Positions 26,501-34,491 of a DNA stretch of 41,725 nt are shown one piece after another. A program made the translations under genes and the position numbers. Positions within the stretch are counted from its first letter, which is position 1. The number at the start of each line of letters is the position of its first letter. Source of the DNA: JAUJOE01 sp038252945 (lineage in GTDB: Bacteria; Actinomycetota; Actinomycetes; Propionibacteriales; Nocardioidaceae); NCBI GenBank assembly GCA_038252945.1, contig JBBSHN010000009.1:1-41725 (forward strand). The letters run 5' to 3'. Under the pieces are notes generated by a model. It saw nothing but the letters and a program-made list of their open reading frames with translations. It was not told the origin of the DNA and did not search any database.

Positions 26501-26540
26501 AACTCTCGACAGCCTCGGACCTGCAAACTCTCGACGGCTC
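26501..26540 (+). promoter_or_regulatory. Short direct repeat before the type III PKS gene
   Basis: AACTCTCGAC occurs at 26501-26510 and again at 26526-26535, 25 bases apart, followed by AGCCTC and GGCTC. It lies 45-84 bases before the GTG of the polyketide synthase gene, in the only gap where a promoter for the cassette could be. The spacing is about two and a half helix turns. This could be a paired operator; no regulator gene is adjacent. Confidence 0.3.
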
Positions 26541-26584
26541 ACTGCCGAAGCGACCTGGCTCGGCGTACCCCGTAGGCTCGACGG

Positions 26585-27637
26585 GTGACCCGGATAGCCG
26601 CAGTGCACGGTGCGCTTCCGCCGCACCAGTACTCGCAGGCGGAGATCACTGAACGTTTCGCCGACATGTGCCTGGCCCCGCACGACCGGCGGGCTCTGTT
26701 GAGACGGCTGCACTCCAGCGCGGCCGTGACGACTCGGCATTTGGCGCTGCCGCTTGAGCAATACGCTGACCTGACGGATTTCGGCGCCGCTAACGACGCG
26801 TTTCTCGAGAAGGCGGTCGAGCTGGGCGCACAGACGCTGCTCGGGGCCCTCGACGAGGCCAGCCTGGAACCATCGGACGTCGACGTGGTGATGTCCACGA
26901 CGGTCACCGGCATCGCCGTACCTTCGATCGAGGCCCGTATCGCCTCGGTCGTCGGGCTACGTCCCGACGTCAAGCGCATCCCACTCTTCGGGCTTGGCTG
27001 CTTGGCCGGTGCCGCCGGGATTGCGCGCCTGCACGACCTGTTGCTCGGCTCACCGGATGCCGTGGGTGTCCTGATCGCCGTCGAGTTGTGCTCGCTGACG
27101 CTGCAGCGCAGTGATCCGTCGACCGCCAACCTCGTGGCCAGTGGCCTGTTCGGTGATGGCGCTGCCGCTGTCGTCATGGTGGGCGACAATTGCACCAGCG
27201 ACGGACCCGACGTCGTCGACAGTCGCGCCCACCTCTACCCCGACACCCCGCGAGCGATGGGCTGGGACATTGGCTCCAGCGGCCTGAAGATCGTGCTGGG
27301 CGCGGAGGTGCCTGACCTGGTCAGTATGCACCTGGCCGACGACGTCAAGGGCCTCCTCTCCGATCACGGTCTGGACATCTCCGACGTCACCGGATGGGTC
27401 GCTCATCCTGGCGGCCCCAAGGTTCTGCAGGCAGTGGAGAGCTCGCTCGGTCTCTCTCGCTACGCACTGGCGGTCACGTGGAGCTCGCTGGAAAACATCG
27501 GCAACCTGTCGTCGGTGTCCGTTCTTCACGTGCTGCGCGACACTCTGGCGGAGCGCCGTCCCGCCGCCGGAACGCCAGGGGTGCTCTTCGCCATGGGTCC
27601 CGGCTTCTGCGCCGAACTCGTCCTGCTGAGGTGGTGA
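26585..27637 (+). CDS. Type III polyketide synthase (chalcone/alkylresorcinol synthase-like)
   Basis: The 350-residue ketosynthase-type homodimeric enzyme extends an acyl-CoA starter with malonyl-type units without an acyl carrier protein. The catalytic triad is visible: Cys139 (LFGLGCLAGAAG), His274 (VAHPGGPK) and Asn307 (GNLSSVSV), with the C-terminal loop MGPGFCAE. The GCxAGA context is typical of actinobacterial alkylresorcinol/alkylpyrone synthases such as SrsA. The start is the GTG at 26585 (MTRIAAVHGALP), without a clear ribosome site. The next gene begins nine bases after its stop. The exact product (resorcinol or pyrone) cannot be read from sequence. Confidence 0.9.
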   Translation: MTRIAAVHGALPPHQYSQAEITERFADMCLAPHDRRALLRRLHSSAAVTTRHLALPLEQYADLTDFGAANDAFLEKAVELGAQTLLGALDEASLEPSDVDVVMSTTVTGIAVPSIEARIASVVGLRPDVKRIPLFGLGCLAGAAGIARLHDLLLGSPDAVGVLIAVELCSLTLQRSDPSTANLVASGLFGDGAAAVVMVGDNCTSDGPDVVDSRAHLYPDTPRAMGWDIGSSGLKIVLGAEVPDLVSMHLADDVKGLLSDHGLDISDVTGWVAHPGGPKVLQAVESSLGLSRYALAVTWSSLENIGNLSSVSVLHVLRDTLAERRPAAGTPGVLFAMGPGFCAELVLLRW

Positions 27638-27646
27638 CAGAAGCCG

Positions 27647-28192
27647 GTGTGGTGGTACGCCGCCCTGGTCGCTGCGGTCGGGCTCGAACGCTGCGCTGAG
27701 CTTGTCGTCTCCAAGCGGAACGCCGCCTGGAGCTTCGCCCGCGGCGGCCGCGAGTTCGGTGTCGGCCACTTTCCGGTGATGGTCGCGATTCACACCGGGC
27801 TGCTCGTCGGATGTGTCGTCGAAGTGTTCGCCGCCGACCGACCGTTCGTAACCTGGCTCGGGTGGCCAGCCCTGGGGGTTGTCGCGGCCGCGCAGGCGCT
27901 TCGGTGGTGGTGCATCACGACACTCGGCAGACAGTGGAACACCCGGGTGATCGTCGTACCGGGACTTCCGCTGGTGTCCTCTGGCCCCTATCGGTGGCTG
28001 AACCATCCCAACTACGTCGCCGTGGTGGCGGAGGGTGTCGCACTGCCGCTCGTGCACAGCGCATGGGTGACGGCCGTGCTGTTCACGGTGTTCAACGCCG
28101 TCGTACTCACGGTGCGATTGCACGTGGAGAATTCAGCTCTGCAGACCGCCGAGGCACCCGCCGCTACCTCCGGCCGTGCGCCTAGTGCGTGA
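27647..28192 (+). CDS. Isoprenylcysteine carboxyl methyltransferase family protein (SrsB-like)
   Basis: A 181-residue integral membrane protein with four or five hydrophobic segments. The ICMT-family signature is at about 95-135: LGRQWNTRVIVVPGLPLVSSGPYRWLNHPNYVAV, where GPYRxxxHPNY binds S-adenosylmethionine. Bacteria have no isoprenylcysteine substrates; in this gene context the likely substrate is the phenolic lipid made by the neighbouring synthase, as for SrsB of Streptomyces griseus. The start is the GTG at 27647, nine bases after the polyketide synthase stop. Its 3' end overlaps the next gene. Confidence 0.88.
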   Translation: MWWYAALVAAVGLERCAELVVSKRNAAWSFARGGREFGVGHFPVMVAIHTGLLVGCVVEVFAADRPFVTWLGWPALGVVAAAQALRWWCITTLGRQWNTRVIVVPGLPLVSSGPYRWLNHPNYVAVVAEGVALPLVHSAWVTAVLFTVFNAVVLTVRLHVENSALQTAEAPAATSGRAPSA

Positions 28193-29201
28193 CCTGCTTG
28201 TGGTCGGCGGTGGCCCCGTCGGTCTCGCCACCGCGCTGTACGCCGACCGCGCTGGGCTCAGCGTCAGCGTGGTTGAGCCACGCACTGGCCCCATCGACAA
28301 GGCCTGTGGCGAGGGTCTGATGCCGGGAGCCGTGTCCGCGTTGAGCGACCTCGGGATCCCCGTGACTGGGCACCCTCTTCGCGGCATCCGTTACACCAAC
28401 GGTCGCCAGAGCGCCGAGGCGTTCTTTCGTGGCGAGGGGTTCGGCGTCCGGCGCACGGCTCTCCACCAAGCGCTGCGGTCCGGCGTGGACGACGCCGACA
28501 TCCCGGTGCTGGCGCGGGCCGCCGATCGAGTCGAACAGGACCAGGAGGGCGTCGCCGCTGCTGGCTTGCGCGCTCGCTACCTCGCGGTGGCTGACGGTCT
28601 GCACTCACCGGTGCGGCGCCAGCTCGGGATCGGAGCTGCCGCACCAGCAAGAGCGCCCCGGTACGGTCTGCGGCAGCACTACGCGATGACCCCTTGGACA
28701 GACCTGGTGGAAGTGCACTGGGGTGACCGGTCGGAGGCGTACGTCACCCCGGTGGGGCGAGATCTTGTCGGCGTCGCCGTGCTGACTAGCGAGCGAGCGC
28801 CGTACGGCACCCAACTGAAGTCATTCCCCGAGCTGGTACGACGGCTGCCTCCGTCGGCAGTCACGTCCACCCGTGGAGCGGGTCCACTGCTGCAACGCAC
28901 CTCCCGGCGGGTGTCCGGCCGCGTGCTGCTTGTCGGCGACGCCGCCGGATACGTCGACGCGCTGACAGGAGAGGGAATCTCCGTCGGGCTTGCGTCGGCC
29001 CGGGCGTTGGTCGGCTGCGTGCTTGCCGACGATCCTGCGTCGTACGAACAGAAGTGGCGAGCAGCCAGCCGGCGCTACCGCTGGATCACCTCCGCGCTGC
29101 TGCGAGCCCGAGGCAACCGGTACACCGCTCCACTGATCGTGCCGGCCGCCCAGCGGCTGCCACAAGTCTTCGCTGCCTGCGTCAACCAGCTGGCGAAGTA
29201 G
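28176..29201 (+). CDS. FAD-dependent oxidoreductase (geranylgeranyl-reductase/hydroxylase-like, SrsC-like)
   Basis: The 341-residue flavoprotein has the dinucleotide-binding motif VVGGGPVGLATALYADRAG at the N-terminus, ending in Glu (VVEP), and the second FAD motif LLVGDAAGYVDALTGEGISVGLASA near 249-273. This layout fits both geranylgeranyl-reductase-like and para-hydroxybenzoate-hydroxylase-like enzymes. After a type III synthase and a methyltransferase, the likely role is hydroxylation of the phenolic ring, as for SrsC. The GTG at 28176 overlaps the previous gene by 17 bases; the GTG at 28185 (8-base overlap) is an alternative. The convergent clpX gene ends 41 bases away. Confidence 0.85.
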   Translation: MRLVRDLLVVGGGPVGLATALYADRAGLSVSVVEPRTGPIDKACGEGLMPGAVSALSDLGIPVTGHPLRGIRYTNGRQSAEAFFRGEGFGVRRTALHQALRSGVDDADIPVLARAADRVEQDQEGVAAAGLRARYLAVADGLHSPVRRQLGIGAAAPARAPRYGLRQHYAMTPWTDLVEVHWGDRSEAYVTPVGRDLVGVAVLTSERAPYGTQLKSFPELVRRLPPSAVTSTRGAGPLLQRTSRRVSGRVLLVGDAAGYVDALTGEGISVGLASARALVGCVLADDPASYEQKWRAASRRYRWITSALLRARGNRYTAPLIVPAAQRLPQVFAACVNQLAK

Positions 29202-29211
29202 CACCGCCGCT

Positions 29212-29230
29212 GGTCGAGCTTGTCCAGTTG
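29212..29230. repeat. Degenerate palindrome-like repeat, copy C
   Basis: GGTCGAGCTTGTCCAGTTG shares its first 13 bases with copy A in mreC. It lies in the 41-base gap between the convergent oxidoreductase and clpX genes, on the right side of the polyketide cassette. CTGG at 29210-29213 can pair with CCAG at 29224-29227. It could serve as a bidirectional terminator. Confidence 0.35.
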
Positions 29231-29242
29231 AAAGCCGGCAGA

Positions 29243-30520
29243 TCAGGCGGACTTGCGCTTCTTGGCAGGCGGTTCTTCGCGGGGTACCAGCGTGGGGTTG
29301 ACGTTGTTGGAAACAACCTCGCCAGTGATGACAACCTTCGCGATGTCGGCGCGGGACGGTACGTCGTACATGACGTTGAGGAGGACCTCCTCGAGGATCG
29401 CGCGGAGCCCCCGGGCACCGGTGCCGCGCAGCATGGCCTGGTCGGCGATCGCGTCGATGGCGTCGTCACTGAACTCCAGATCGACGGAGTCCAGCTCGAA
29501 GAGCTTTTGGTACTGCTTGGTCAGAGCATTGCGCGGCTCCACGAGAATGCGCCGCAAGTCTGCCTCGCACAGCTGGTCGACGGTCGCGATGACCGGCAGC
29601 CGGCCGACGAACTCAGGAATAAGCCCGAACTTGAGCAGATCCTCCGGCCGTACCTCAGAGTAAACGGTGTCGAGGTCCGCGTCGGTTTTGGAGGGGAGCT
29701 CCGCGGTGAAGCCCAGCGTCTTCTTGCCGGCGCGTTGCTCGATGATGTGCTCGAGCCCGGCGAAGGCTCCTCCGACGATGAACAAGATGTTGGTGGTGTC
29801 GATCTGGATGAACTCTTGGTGCGGATGCTTGCGGCCGCCTTGCGGCGGGACCGACGCTGTGGTGCCCTCGAGGATCTTCAGCAGCGCCTGCTGCACACCT
29901 TCGCCGGAGACATCTCGGGTGATCGAAGGGTTCTCGGACTTGCGGGCAACCTTGTCGACCTCGTCGATGTAGATGATTCCGGTCTCGGCCTTCTTGACGT
30001 CGTAGTCGGCGGCCTGGATGAGCTTGAGGAGGATGTTCTCGACGTCCTCCCCCACGTAGCCGGCCTCAGTCAAGGCGGTGGCGTCGGCGATCGCGAACGG
30101 CACGTTGAGCATGCGGGCAAGTGTCTGCGCGAGGTAGGTCTTGCCGCAGCCGGTGGGGCCAATCAGCAAGATGTTGGACTTGGCCAGCTCGACAGGCTCC
30201 TCCTTGCCCTGCCCGCCAGCGACGACTGACTGAACCCGCTTGTAGTGGTTGTAGACGGCGACCGCAAGTGACTTCTTTGCGGCGTCTTGGCCGATGACGT
30301 AGCCGTTGAGGAACTCATAGATCTCGCGCGGCTTGGGGAGCTCTTCGAGCCCGAGGTCGCTGCCCTCGGAGAGCTCCTCTTCGATGATCTCGTTGCAAAG
30401 ATCGATGCACTCGTCGCAGATGTAGACGCCTGGCCCGGCGATCAACTTCTTGACCTGCTTCTGGCTCTTGCCGCAAAACGAGCACTTGAGCAGATCTCCG
30501 CCGTCACCGATCCGTGCCAC
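29243..30520 (-). CDS. clpX: ATP-dependent Clp protease ATP-binding subunit ClpX
   Basis: The 425-residue AAA+ unfoldase feeds proteins to the ClpP1P2 peptidase. The N-terminal zinc domain has C13, C16, C35 and C38. Walker A is GPTGCGKT (121-128) and Walker B IIYIDEVDK. The pore motif GYVGED and the ClpP-docking IGF-type loop (here TLGFTAE) are present. The GTG at 30520 has AAGGAG about ten bases upstream. It lies 105 bases after clpP2, far enough for its own promoter, though none is clear. Confidence 0.97.
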   Translation of the reverse strand: MARIGDGGDLLKCSFCGKSQKQVKKLIAGPGVYICDECIDLCNEIIEEELSEGSDLGLEELPKPREIYEFLNGYVIGQDAAKKSLAVAVYNHYKRVQSVVAGGQGKEEPVELAKSNILLIGPTGCGKTYLAQTLARMLNVPFAIADATALTEAGYVGEDVENILLKLIQAADYDVKKAETGIIYIDEVDKVARKSENPSITRDVSGEGVQQALLKILEGTTASVPPQGGRKHPHQEFIQIDTTNILFIVGGAFAGLEHIIEQRAGKKTLGFTAELPSKTDADLDTVYSEVRPEDLLKFGLIPEFVGRLPVIATVDQLCEADLRRILVEPRNALTKQYQKLFELDSVDLEFSDDAIDAIADQAMLRGTGARGLRAILEEVLLNVMYDVPSRADIAKVVITGEVVSNNVNPTLVPREEPPAKKRKSA

Positions 30521-30625
30521 GTGCGGCGTCTCCTTTTCGTCCGGTCAGGCCGCCTCCAGAGCTCCGGCCTGTCGTTCCATGGTGACCGTACCTGCCGACA
30601 CGGTCAACAACTGGCATCTGGTTGC

Positions 30626-31273
30626 TCAGGCGCTCGCCAGTGTCGCTTCGGCCGACTCGAGCACATGGTCAATCAGACCGTACTCGACGGCCTGCTCGGC
30701 GGTCAGAATCTTGTCTCGCTCGATGTCGCGGCTCACCTCTTCTACCGACTTCGCGGTGTGCTCGGAGATCATCTGCTCCAGTTGCGCACGCATCCGCAGA
30801 ATCTCGTTTGCCTGGATTTCGATGTCGCTGGCCTGGCCATACGTGCCTTCGGTATAGGGCTGGTGAATGAGGATTCGGCTGTGCGGCAGTGCCAACCGCT
30901 TGCCCTTCGTGCCGGCTGCCAGGAGTACGGCGGCAGCAGACGCGGCCTGGCCCAGGCAGATCGTCTGGATGTCGGGCTTGAGGTAGCGCATCGTGTCGTA
31001 GATGGCCGTCAGGGCGGTGAACGAGCCGCCGGGTGAGTTGATGTAGATACTCACGTCGCGCTCGGCATCCATGGACTGCAGGCACAACAACTGCGCCATG
31101 ACGGCGTTGGCGATGTCGTCGGAGATCGGCGTACCGAGGAAGATGATGCGGTCCTCGAAGAGCTTGGCGAACGGGTCGATGCGCCGGACGCCGTACGACG
31201 TGCGCTCCTCCCACTGCGGAATGTAGTAGTCATCTCGCGGGGCGGTCTGCTGATGAAGCGGCACAGGTGGCAT
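30626..31273 (-). CDS. clpP2: ATP-dependent Clp protease proteolytic subunit ClpP2
   Basis: A 215-residue serine peptidase subunit with Ser112 (GQAASAAAV), His137 (ILIHQPY) and Asp187 (IERDKI). The variant ERTSYGVRRIDPFAKLFEDRIIFLG and the QAASAAAVLLAAGTKGKR stretch match the actinobacterial ClpP2 group. I use the ATG at 31273 because a strong GGAGGA lies eight bases upstream. An ATG at 31318 overlaps the clpP1 stop (ATGA) and would add 15 residues. ClpP1 and ClpP2 form a mixed tetradecamer. Confidence 0.95.
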   Translation of the reverse strand: MPPVPLHQQTAPRDDYYIPQWEERTSYGVRRIDPFAKLFEDRIIFLGTPISDDIANAVMAQLLCLQSMDAERDVSIYINSPGGSFTALTAIYDTMRYLKPDIQTICLGQAASAAAVLLAAGTKGKRLALPHSRILIHQPYTEGTYGQASDIEIQANEILRMRAQLEQMISEHTAKSVEEVSRDIERDKILTAEQAVEYGLIDHVLESAEATLASA

Positions 31274-31314
31274 GGGGTGTCCTCCGTGGACGCTGGATGT
31301 GAACGGTGAGACGG

Positions 31315-31953
31315 TCATGACAGGTCGCTCGCGGTCATCGCCTCGTCTCTGCCGACTTCAGCCTCACGGGCCACGACATTGTCGATAAAGCCGTACACCT
31401 TGGCTTGCTCGGCGGTGAACCACCGATCACGGTCTGCGTCGCGTTCGACTTGATCAAGGGCCTGCCCTGTGTGCTCACTGATGAGCTTGAACAGGATCTG
31501 CTTGATGTACAGCGACTGCTCGGCTTGGATCTTGATGTCGGACGCCGACCCGCCGAGGCCTCCAGTCGGCTGGTGCATCATGATGCGCGCGTGCGGGAGT
31601 GCGTACCGCTTGCCCTTGGCGCCCGCGCACAGCAGGAACTGGCCCATCGAGGCGGCGAGGCCCATACCTACGGTCGCCACGTCGTTGTCGATGAACTGCA
31701 TGGTGTCGTAGATCGCCATGCCGGCGTCGACGGAGCCGCCGGGTGAGTTGATGTAGAGGAAGATGTCGCTGCTGGGGTCCTCGGCGTTGAGTAGAAGCAT
31801 CTGCGCGCAGATCGCGTTCGCGTTCTCGTCCCGCACCTCGGATCCGAGGAAGATGATGCGTTCGCGCAGTAGCCGCTGGTAGATGTGGTCGTCAAGCCCG
31901 GCCGGCGCCGGGCCGGAGCCTTGCGCCGAGCGAATGAAGTCATTGCCAGTCAC
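31315..31953 (-). CDS. clpP1: ATP-dependent Clp protease proteolytic subunit ClpP1
   Basis: A serine peptidase subunit with GLAASMGQF, IMMHQPTGG and DADRDRW; the catalytic residues are Ser102, His127 and Asp176 when counted from the GTG at 31953 (212 residues). A GTG at 31989 would add 12 residues. I prefer 31953 because a TACTGT box sits where a -10 element of a leaderless transcript would be, and a ClgR-type box lies about 50 bases upstream. A GGGGAG close to the other GTG keeps the choice open. It partners ClpP2. Confidence 0.92.
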   Translation of the reverse strand: MTGNDFIRSAQGSGPAPAGLDDHIYQRLLRERIIFLGSEVRDENANAICAQMLLLNAEDPSSDIFLYINSPGGSVDAGMAIYDTMQFIDNDVATVGMGLAASMGQFLLCAGAKGKRYALPHARIMMHQPTGGLGGSASDIKIQAEQSLYIKQILFKLISEHTGQALDQVERDADRDRWFTAEQAKVYGFIDNVVAREAEVGRDEAMTASDLS

Positions 31954-31960
31954 TCGACTG

Positions 31961-32018
31961 ACAGTAGCGGGCACTACAGACGAAGCCACGGCTCCCCGGC
32001 ACCTGTTCGCGCACAGCG
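31961..32018 (-). promoter_or_regulatory. Putative clpP1P2 promoter with ClgR-type box
   Basis: GTTCGC-GCACA-GCG at 32005-32018 matches exactly the GTTCGC-N5-GCG box bound by the activator ClgR in Streptomyces (established knowledge). On the minus strand a TACTGT -10-like hexamer follows (31966-31961), placing the transcript start at or next to the GTG at 31953. The -35 region is weak (TGGCTT-like), as expected for an activated promoter. CTGTTCG/CGAACAG (32003-32009 and 32034-32040) also form inverted arms here. Confidence 0.5.
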
Positions 32019-32043
32019 CACCGCGTCCGCCTTCGAACAGCGG

Positions 32044-33531
32044 CTACAGCGTCGCAGCGGACTCGGTGGCACCTTCCGTGGCTGACTCGTCGTCCGCGGC
32101 CTCGGCGGCGTTGGCAGCGTTGGACTCCTCAGCGGCAGCATCGGCCCCATCGGTGGCACCGCCGGCGTCGCCGTCCTCCGCCGCGGCGTCCGAAGCAACC
32201 TCGTCGGAGTACGTGCCGTCGGGAAGCAGTCGCTTGAGCTCGACCGGATTGCCAGACTCGTCGACCACGGAGGCGGACTCGACCACCTCCGCGAGCGCTT
32301 TGCTGCGGCGTACCTCGGTAACGACTTCGCCGATATGGCCGTGCTCCATGATGTGCTGCACGTACTGCTCAGGCTGTACGCCGGCCTGCTGGGCGCGGCG
32401 GAGCAGCTGCTGGGTGAGGTCGTCTTGGCTGACCGAGATCGACTCCGCGTTGGCGATCTCGTCGAGCAGGAACTGGGCGGCCATCGCTTTGCGGACCCGC
32501 TCGTCGAGGTCGGCGGCGAACTCCTCTTCGCTCTGGCCCTCCGACTCGAGGTAGTCGGCCTCGGTGAGGCCGGCGTACGACAGCTGCTCCCCAAGTGAGT
32601 CGCGTCGCACCTTCAGCTCCTCCGCGACAGCGGAGTCCGGCAGCGGGATGTCGACGAGCGACACGAGCTTCTCGAGTACGGCGTCTCGCGCAGCACCCGC
32701 CTGCTCCATCCTGGCGCCTCTGGTGAGTCGGTCGAGCAGGTCGGCGCGCAGCTCCTCGATGGTGTCGAACTCCGACGCCTGCTGCGCGAAGTCGTCGTCG
32801 AGGTCGGGCAGCTCCTGCTCCTTGACGGCGGTCACGTTGACTGTGACGTCGAGCGGCTCCTCTTCGGAGTCACTTCCGGCAGCCGCGGAGAACGTCTTGT
32901 CCTCACCGGCCGCCATGCCCTCCAACGCCTCATCGAGACCCTCGAACAACGAACCCCGGCCGACCTGGTAGCTCACCCCGGTCGCTTGCGCCTCGTCGAT
33001 CGGTTGGCCGTCCCTGGCGGCCGCCAGGTCGATGGTCACGAAGTCCCCGCGCGCGGCTGCCCGGTCGACGGGTGTCAGGCTCCCGAACCGCTCGCGCAGC
33101 GCCTCAAGCTGCTCGTCGACCTCGTCGTCTCCCACCGAGACGTCGTCGACCTGCACATCGACGGCTCTGTAGTCGGGCAGGTCGATCTGCGGCTTGACGT
33201 CGACTTCGGCGGTGAAGCTGAGGTCCGCGCCGTCTTGGAGCTCGTCGAGGTCGACCTCGGGCTGGCCAAGCGGCGTGAGGTCGTTCTCCAAGATGGCCTG
33301 CTCATACAGCTTGGGCAAGGCGTCGCTCACCGCCTCGTTGAGCACCAGGTCACGGCCGACCCTCTGGTCAATCACCATGGCGGGCACCTTGCCGCGGCGG
33401 AATCCCGGGACGTTGATCTGCTGGCCGATCCGCCGGTAGGCAGCATCGACGCTCGGCTTGAGCTCATCGAAGGGCACCTCGACGGTGAGCTTGACCCGGG
33501 TGGGGTTCACTGTCTCGACGGCGCTCTTCAC
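32044..33531 (-). CDS. tig: Trigger factor
   Basis: The 495-residue ribosome-bound chaperone and peptidyl-prolyl isomerase has the ribosome-docking signature NVPGFRRGKVP (about 40-50), a PPIase domain near 160-250 (RGDFVTIDLAA, SLFEGLDEALEGM), and a helical C-terminal domain. The last 55 residues are an acidic Ala/Asp/Glu tail, longer than in E. coli, as is common in actinobacteria. The GTG at 33531 has AGGAG nine bases upstream. A tRNA-Pro gene lies 69 bases upstream on the same strand. Confidence 0.96.
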   Translation of the reverse strand: MKSAVETVNPTRVKLTVEVPFDELKPSVDAAYRRIGQQINVPGFRRGKVPAMVIDQRVGRDLVLNEAVSDALPKLYEQAILENDLTPLGQPEVDLDELQDGADLSFTAEVDVKPQIDLPDYRAVDVQVDDVSVGDDEVDEQLEALRERFGSLTPVDRAAARGDFVTIDLAAARDGQPIDEAQATGVSYQVGRGSLFEGLDEALEGMAAGEDKTFSAAAGSDSEEEPLDVTVNVTAVKEQELPDLDDDFAQQASEFDTIEELRADLLDRLTRGARMEQAGAARDAVLEKLVSLVDIPLPDSAVAEELKVRRDSLGEQLSYAGLTEADYLESEGQSEEEFAADLDERVRKAMAAQFLLDEIANAESISVSQDDLTQQLLRRAQQAGVQPEQYVQHIMEHGHIGEVVTEVRRSKALAEVVESASVVDESGNPVELKRLLPDGTYSDEVASDAAAEDGDAGGATDGADAAAEESNAANAAEAADDESATEGATESAATL

Positions 33532-33599
33532 TGCTGACTCCTGAGTGGGTAAGTGGCTCGGCGGCGGGGGCGCCTGATCCGACGACTCACCGCAACGTG

Positions 33600-33672
33600 T
33601 CGGGGCGACAGGACTCGAACCTGCGATCTCCTGCTCCCAAAGCAGGCGCGCTAGCCACTACGCTACGCCCCG
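33600..33672 (-). tRNA. tRNA-Pro(TGG)
   Basis: On the minus strand: acceptor CGGGGCG paired with CGCCCCG, D stem GCGT/GCGC, anticodon stem CCTGC/GCAGG with loop TTTGGGA giving anticodon TGG, T-arm GCAGGTTCGAGTCCTGT, discriminator A; 73 bases without encoded CCA. A tRNA-Pro next to tig is common in actinobacteria. Confidence 0.95.
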
Positions 33673-33743
33673 CGGTCAGCGGCCGAGTCTAGACGGTTCA
33701 TGGCATCTCAGTCGCATCGCCTCTTCGGCTGCGCCGTGCTCGC

Positions 33744-34304
33744 TTAGCCAGCTTGCGCACCTGCCGCGCGGCCGAGAGTTCGACGCAGGCGGACCTCGGG
33801 ATGCGCCACTCCGTGGGACACCCAGTCGTTGACGGCACCGTCGGGGCGCCAACCGCGCGCGGCGTACCACTTCCGCGCTCGCTGGTTCGATGTGAGCACC
33901 CACAGCGCCGCCTCATCGAACCCGTCGCTGACCAGGTAAGCCAGCAGCGCGTCGTGGGCCGAGGAGCCGGCACCTCGGCCGGCCATGGTCGGATCTGTGT
34001 AGAGCGCGTAGAGCTCGCCCCAGGAAGCAGTGTCATCCTCGGCCATCCCTTCCGGGGGGCGGTACGGCCCGCCGACGCAGTAGCAGGCGACCGCACCGTC
34101 GAGGGTGGCGACGAAGACCACTGCGTCCCGGAGCGACTTTCCGGTGAGGGTGCCTTGCCACCGGTCGACGTACTCGGTGAGCTGCATGCTGTCCAGGCGT
34201 GCGTCCGTGACGAGTCCGGCGTACGCCGCTTTCCACGCGTCGATGTTGATCTGCGCCAGCCGCTCAGCGTCGCCCGTAGTGGCCCGGCGTACGTCGATCG
34301 ACAT
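33744..34304 (-). CDS. GNAT family N-acetyltransferase
   Basis: A 186-residue protein with the GNAT fold: IDVRRATTGDAERLAQINIDAWKAAYAG at the N-terminus, motif A near 112-124 (LYTDPTMAGRGAGSSAHDALL, with RGAG as the acetyl-CoA pyrophosphate loop), and NQRARKWYAARGW as motif B. The substrate is unknown; the closest general type is the RimI-like acetyltransferases of small molecules or proteins. Single gene between the tRNA-Pro and the divergent methyltransferase gene. Confidence 0.88.
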   Translation of the reverse strand: MSIDVRRATTGDAERLAQINIDAWKAAYAGLVTDARLDSMQLTEYVDRWQGTLTGKSLRDAVVFVATLDGAVACYCVGGPYRPPEGMAEDDTASWGELYALYTDPTMAGRGAGSSAHDALLAYLVSDGFDEAALWVLTSNQRARKWYAARGWRPDGAVNDWVSHGVAHPEVRLRRTLGRAAGAQAG

Positions 34305-34491
34305 GCGGTCATCGTGTCAGCCGCCGAGCGAGGTCGGTGGCGCCGCCAAGCTGCCGGCTGGAGCGACCCCCTGACGCGGACCCGTACGCCAACTTCCGGT
34401 CAGCGAGACTGGGTTGGTGAGCCGCGAAGCTTCGGGGAGGCAGCCCTTCAGACAGCGCACGCCGCCGGCGACACCTGACGGTGTCACCCGG

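Noticed and set aside
27050..28123. 357-codon minus-strand ORF
   Set aside because: Antisense to the polyketide synthase and methyltransferase genes, whose catalytic residues are intact.
29054..30229. 391-codon plus-strand ORF
   Set aside because: Antisense to clpX and to the end of the flavoprotein gene; no domain seen and composition typical of a mirrored frame.
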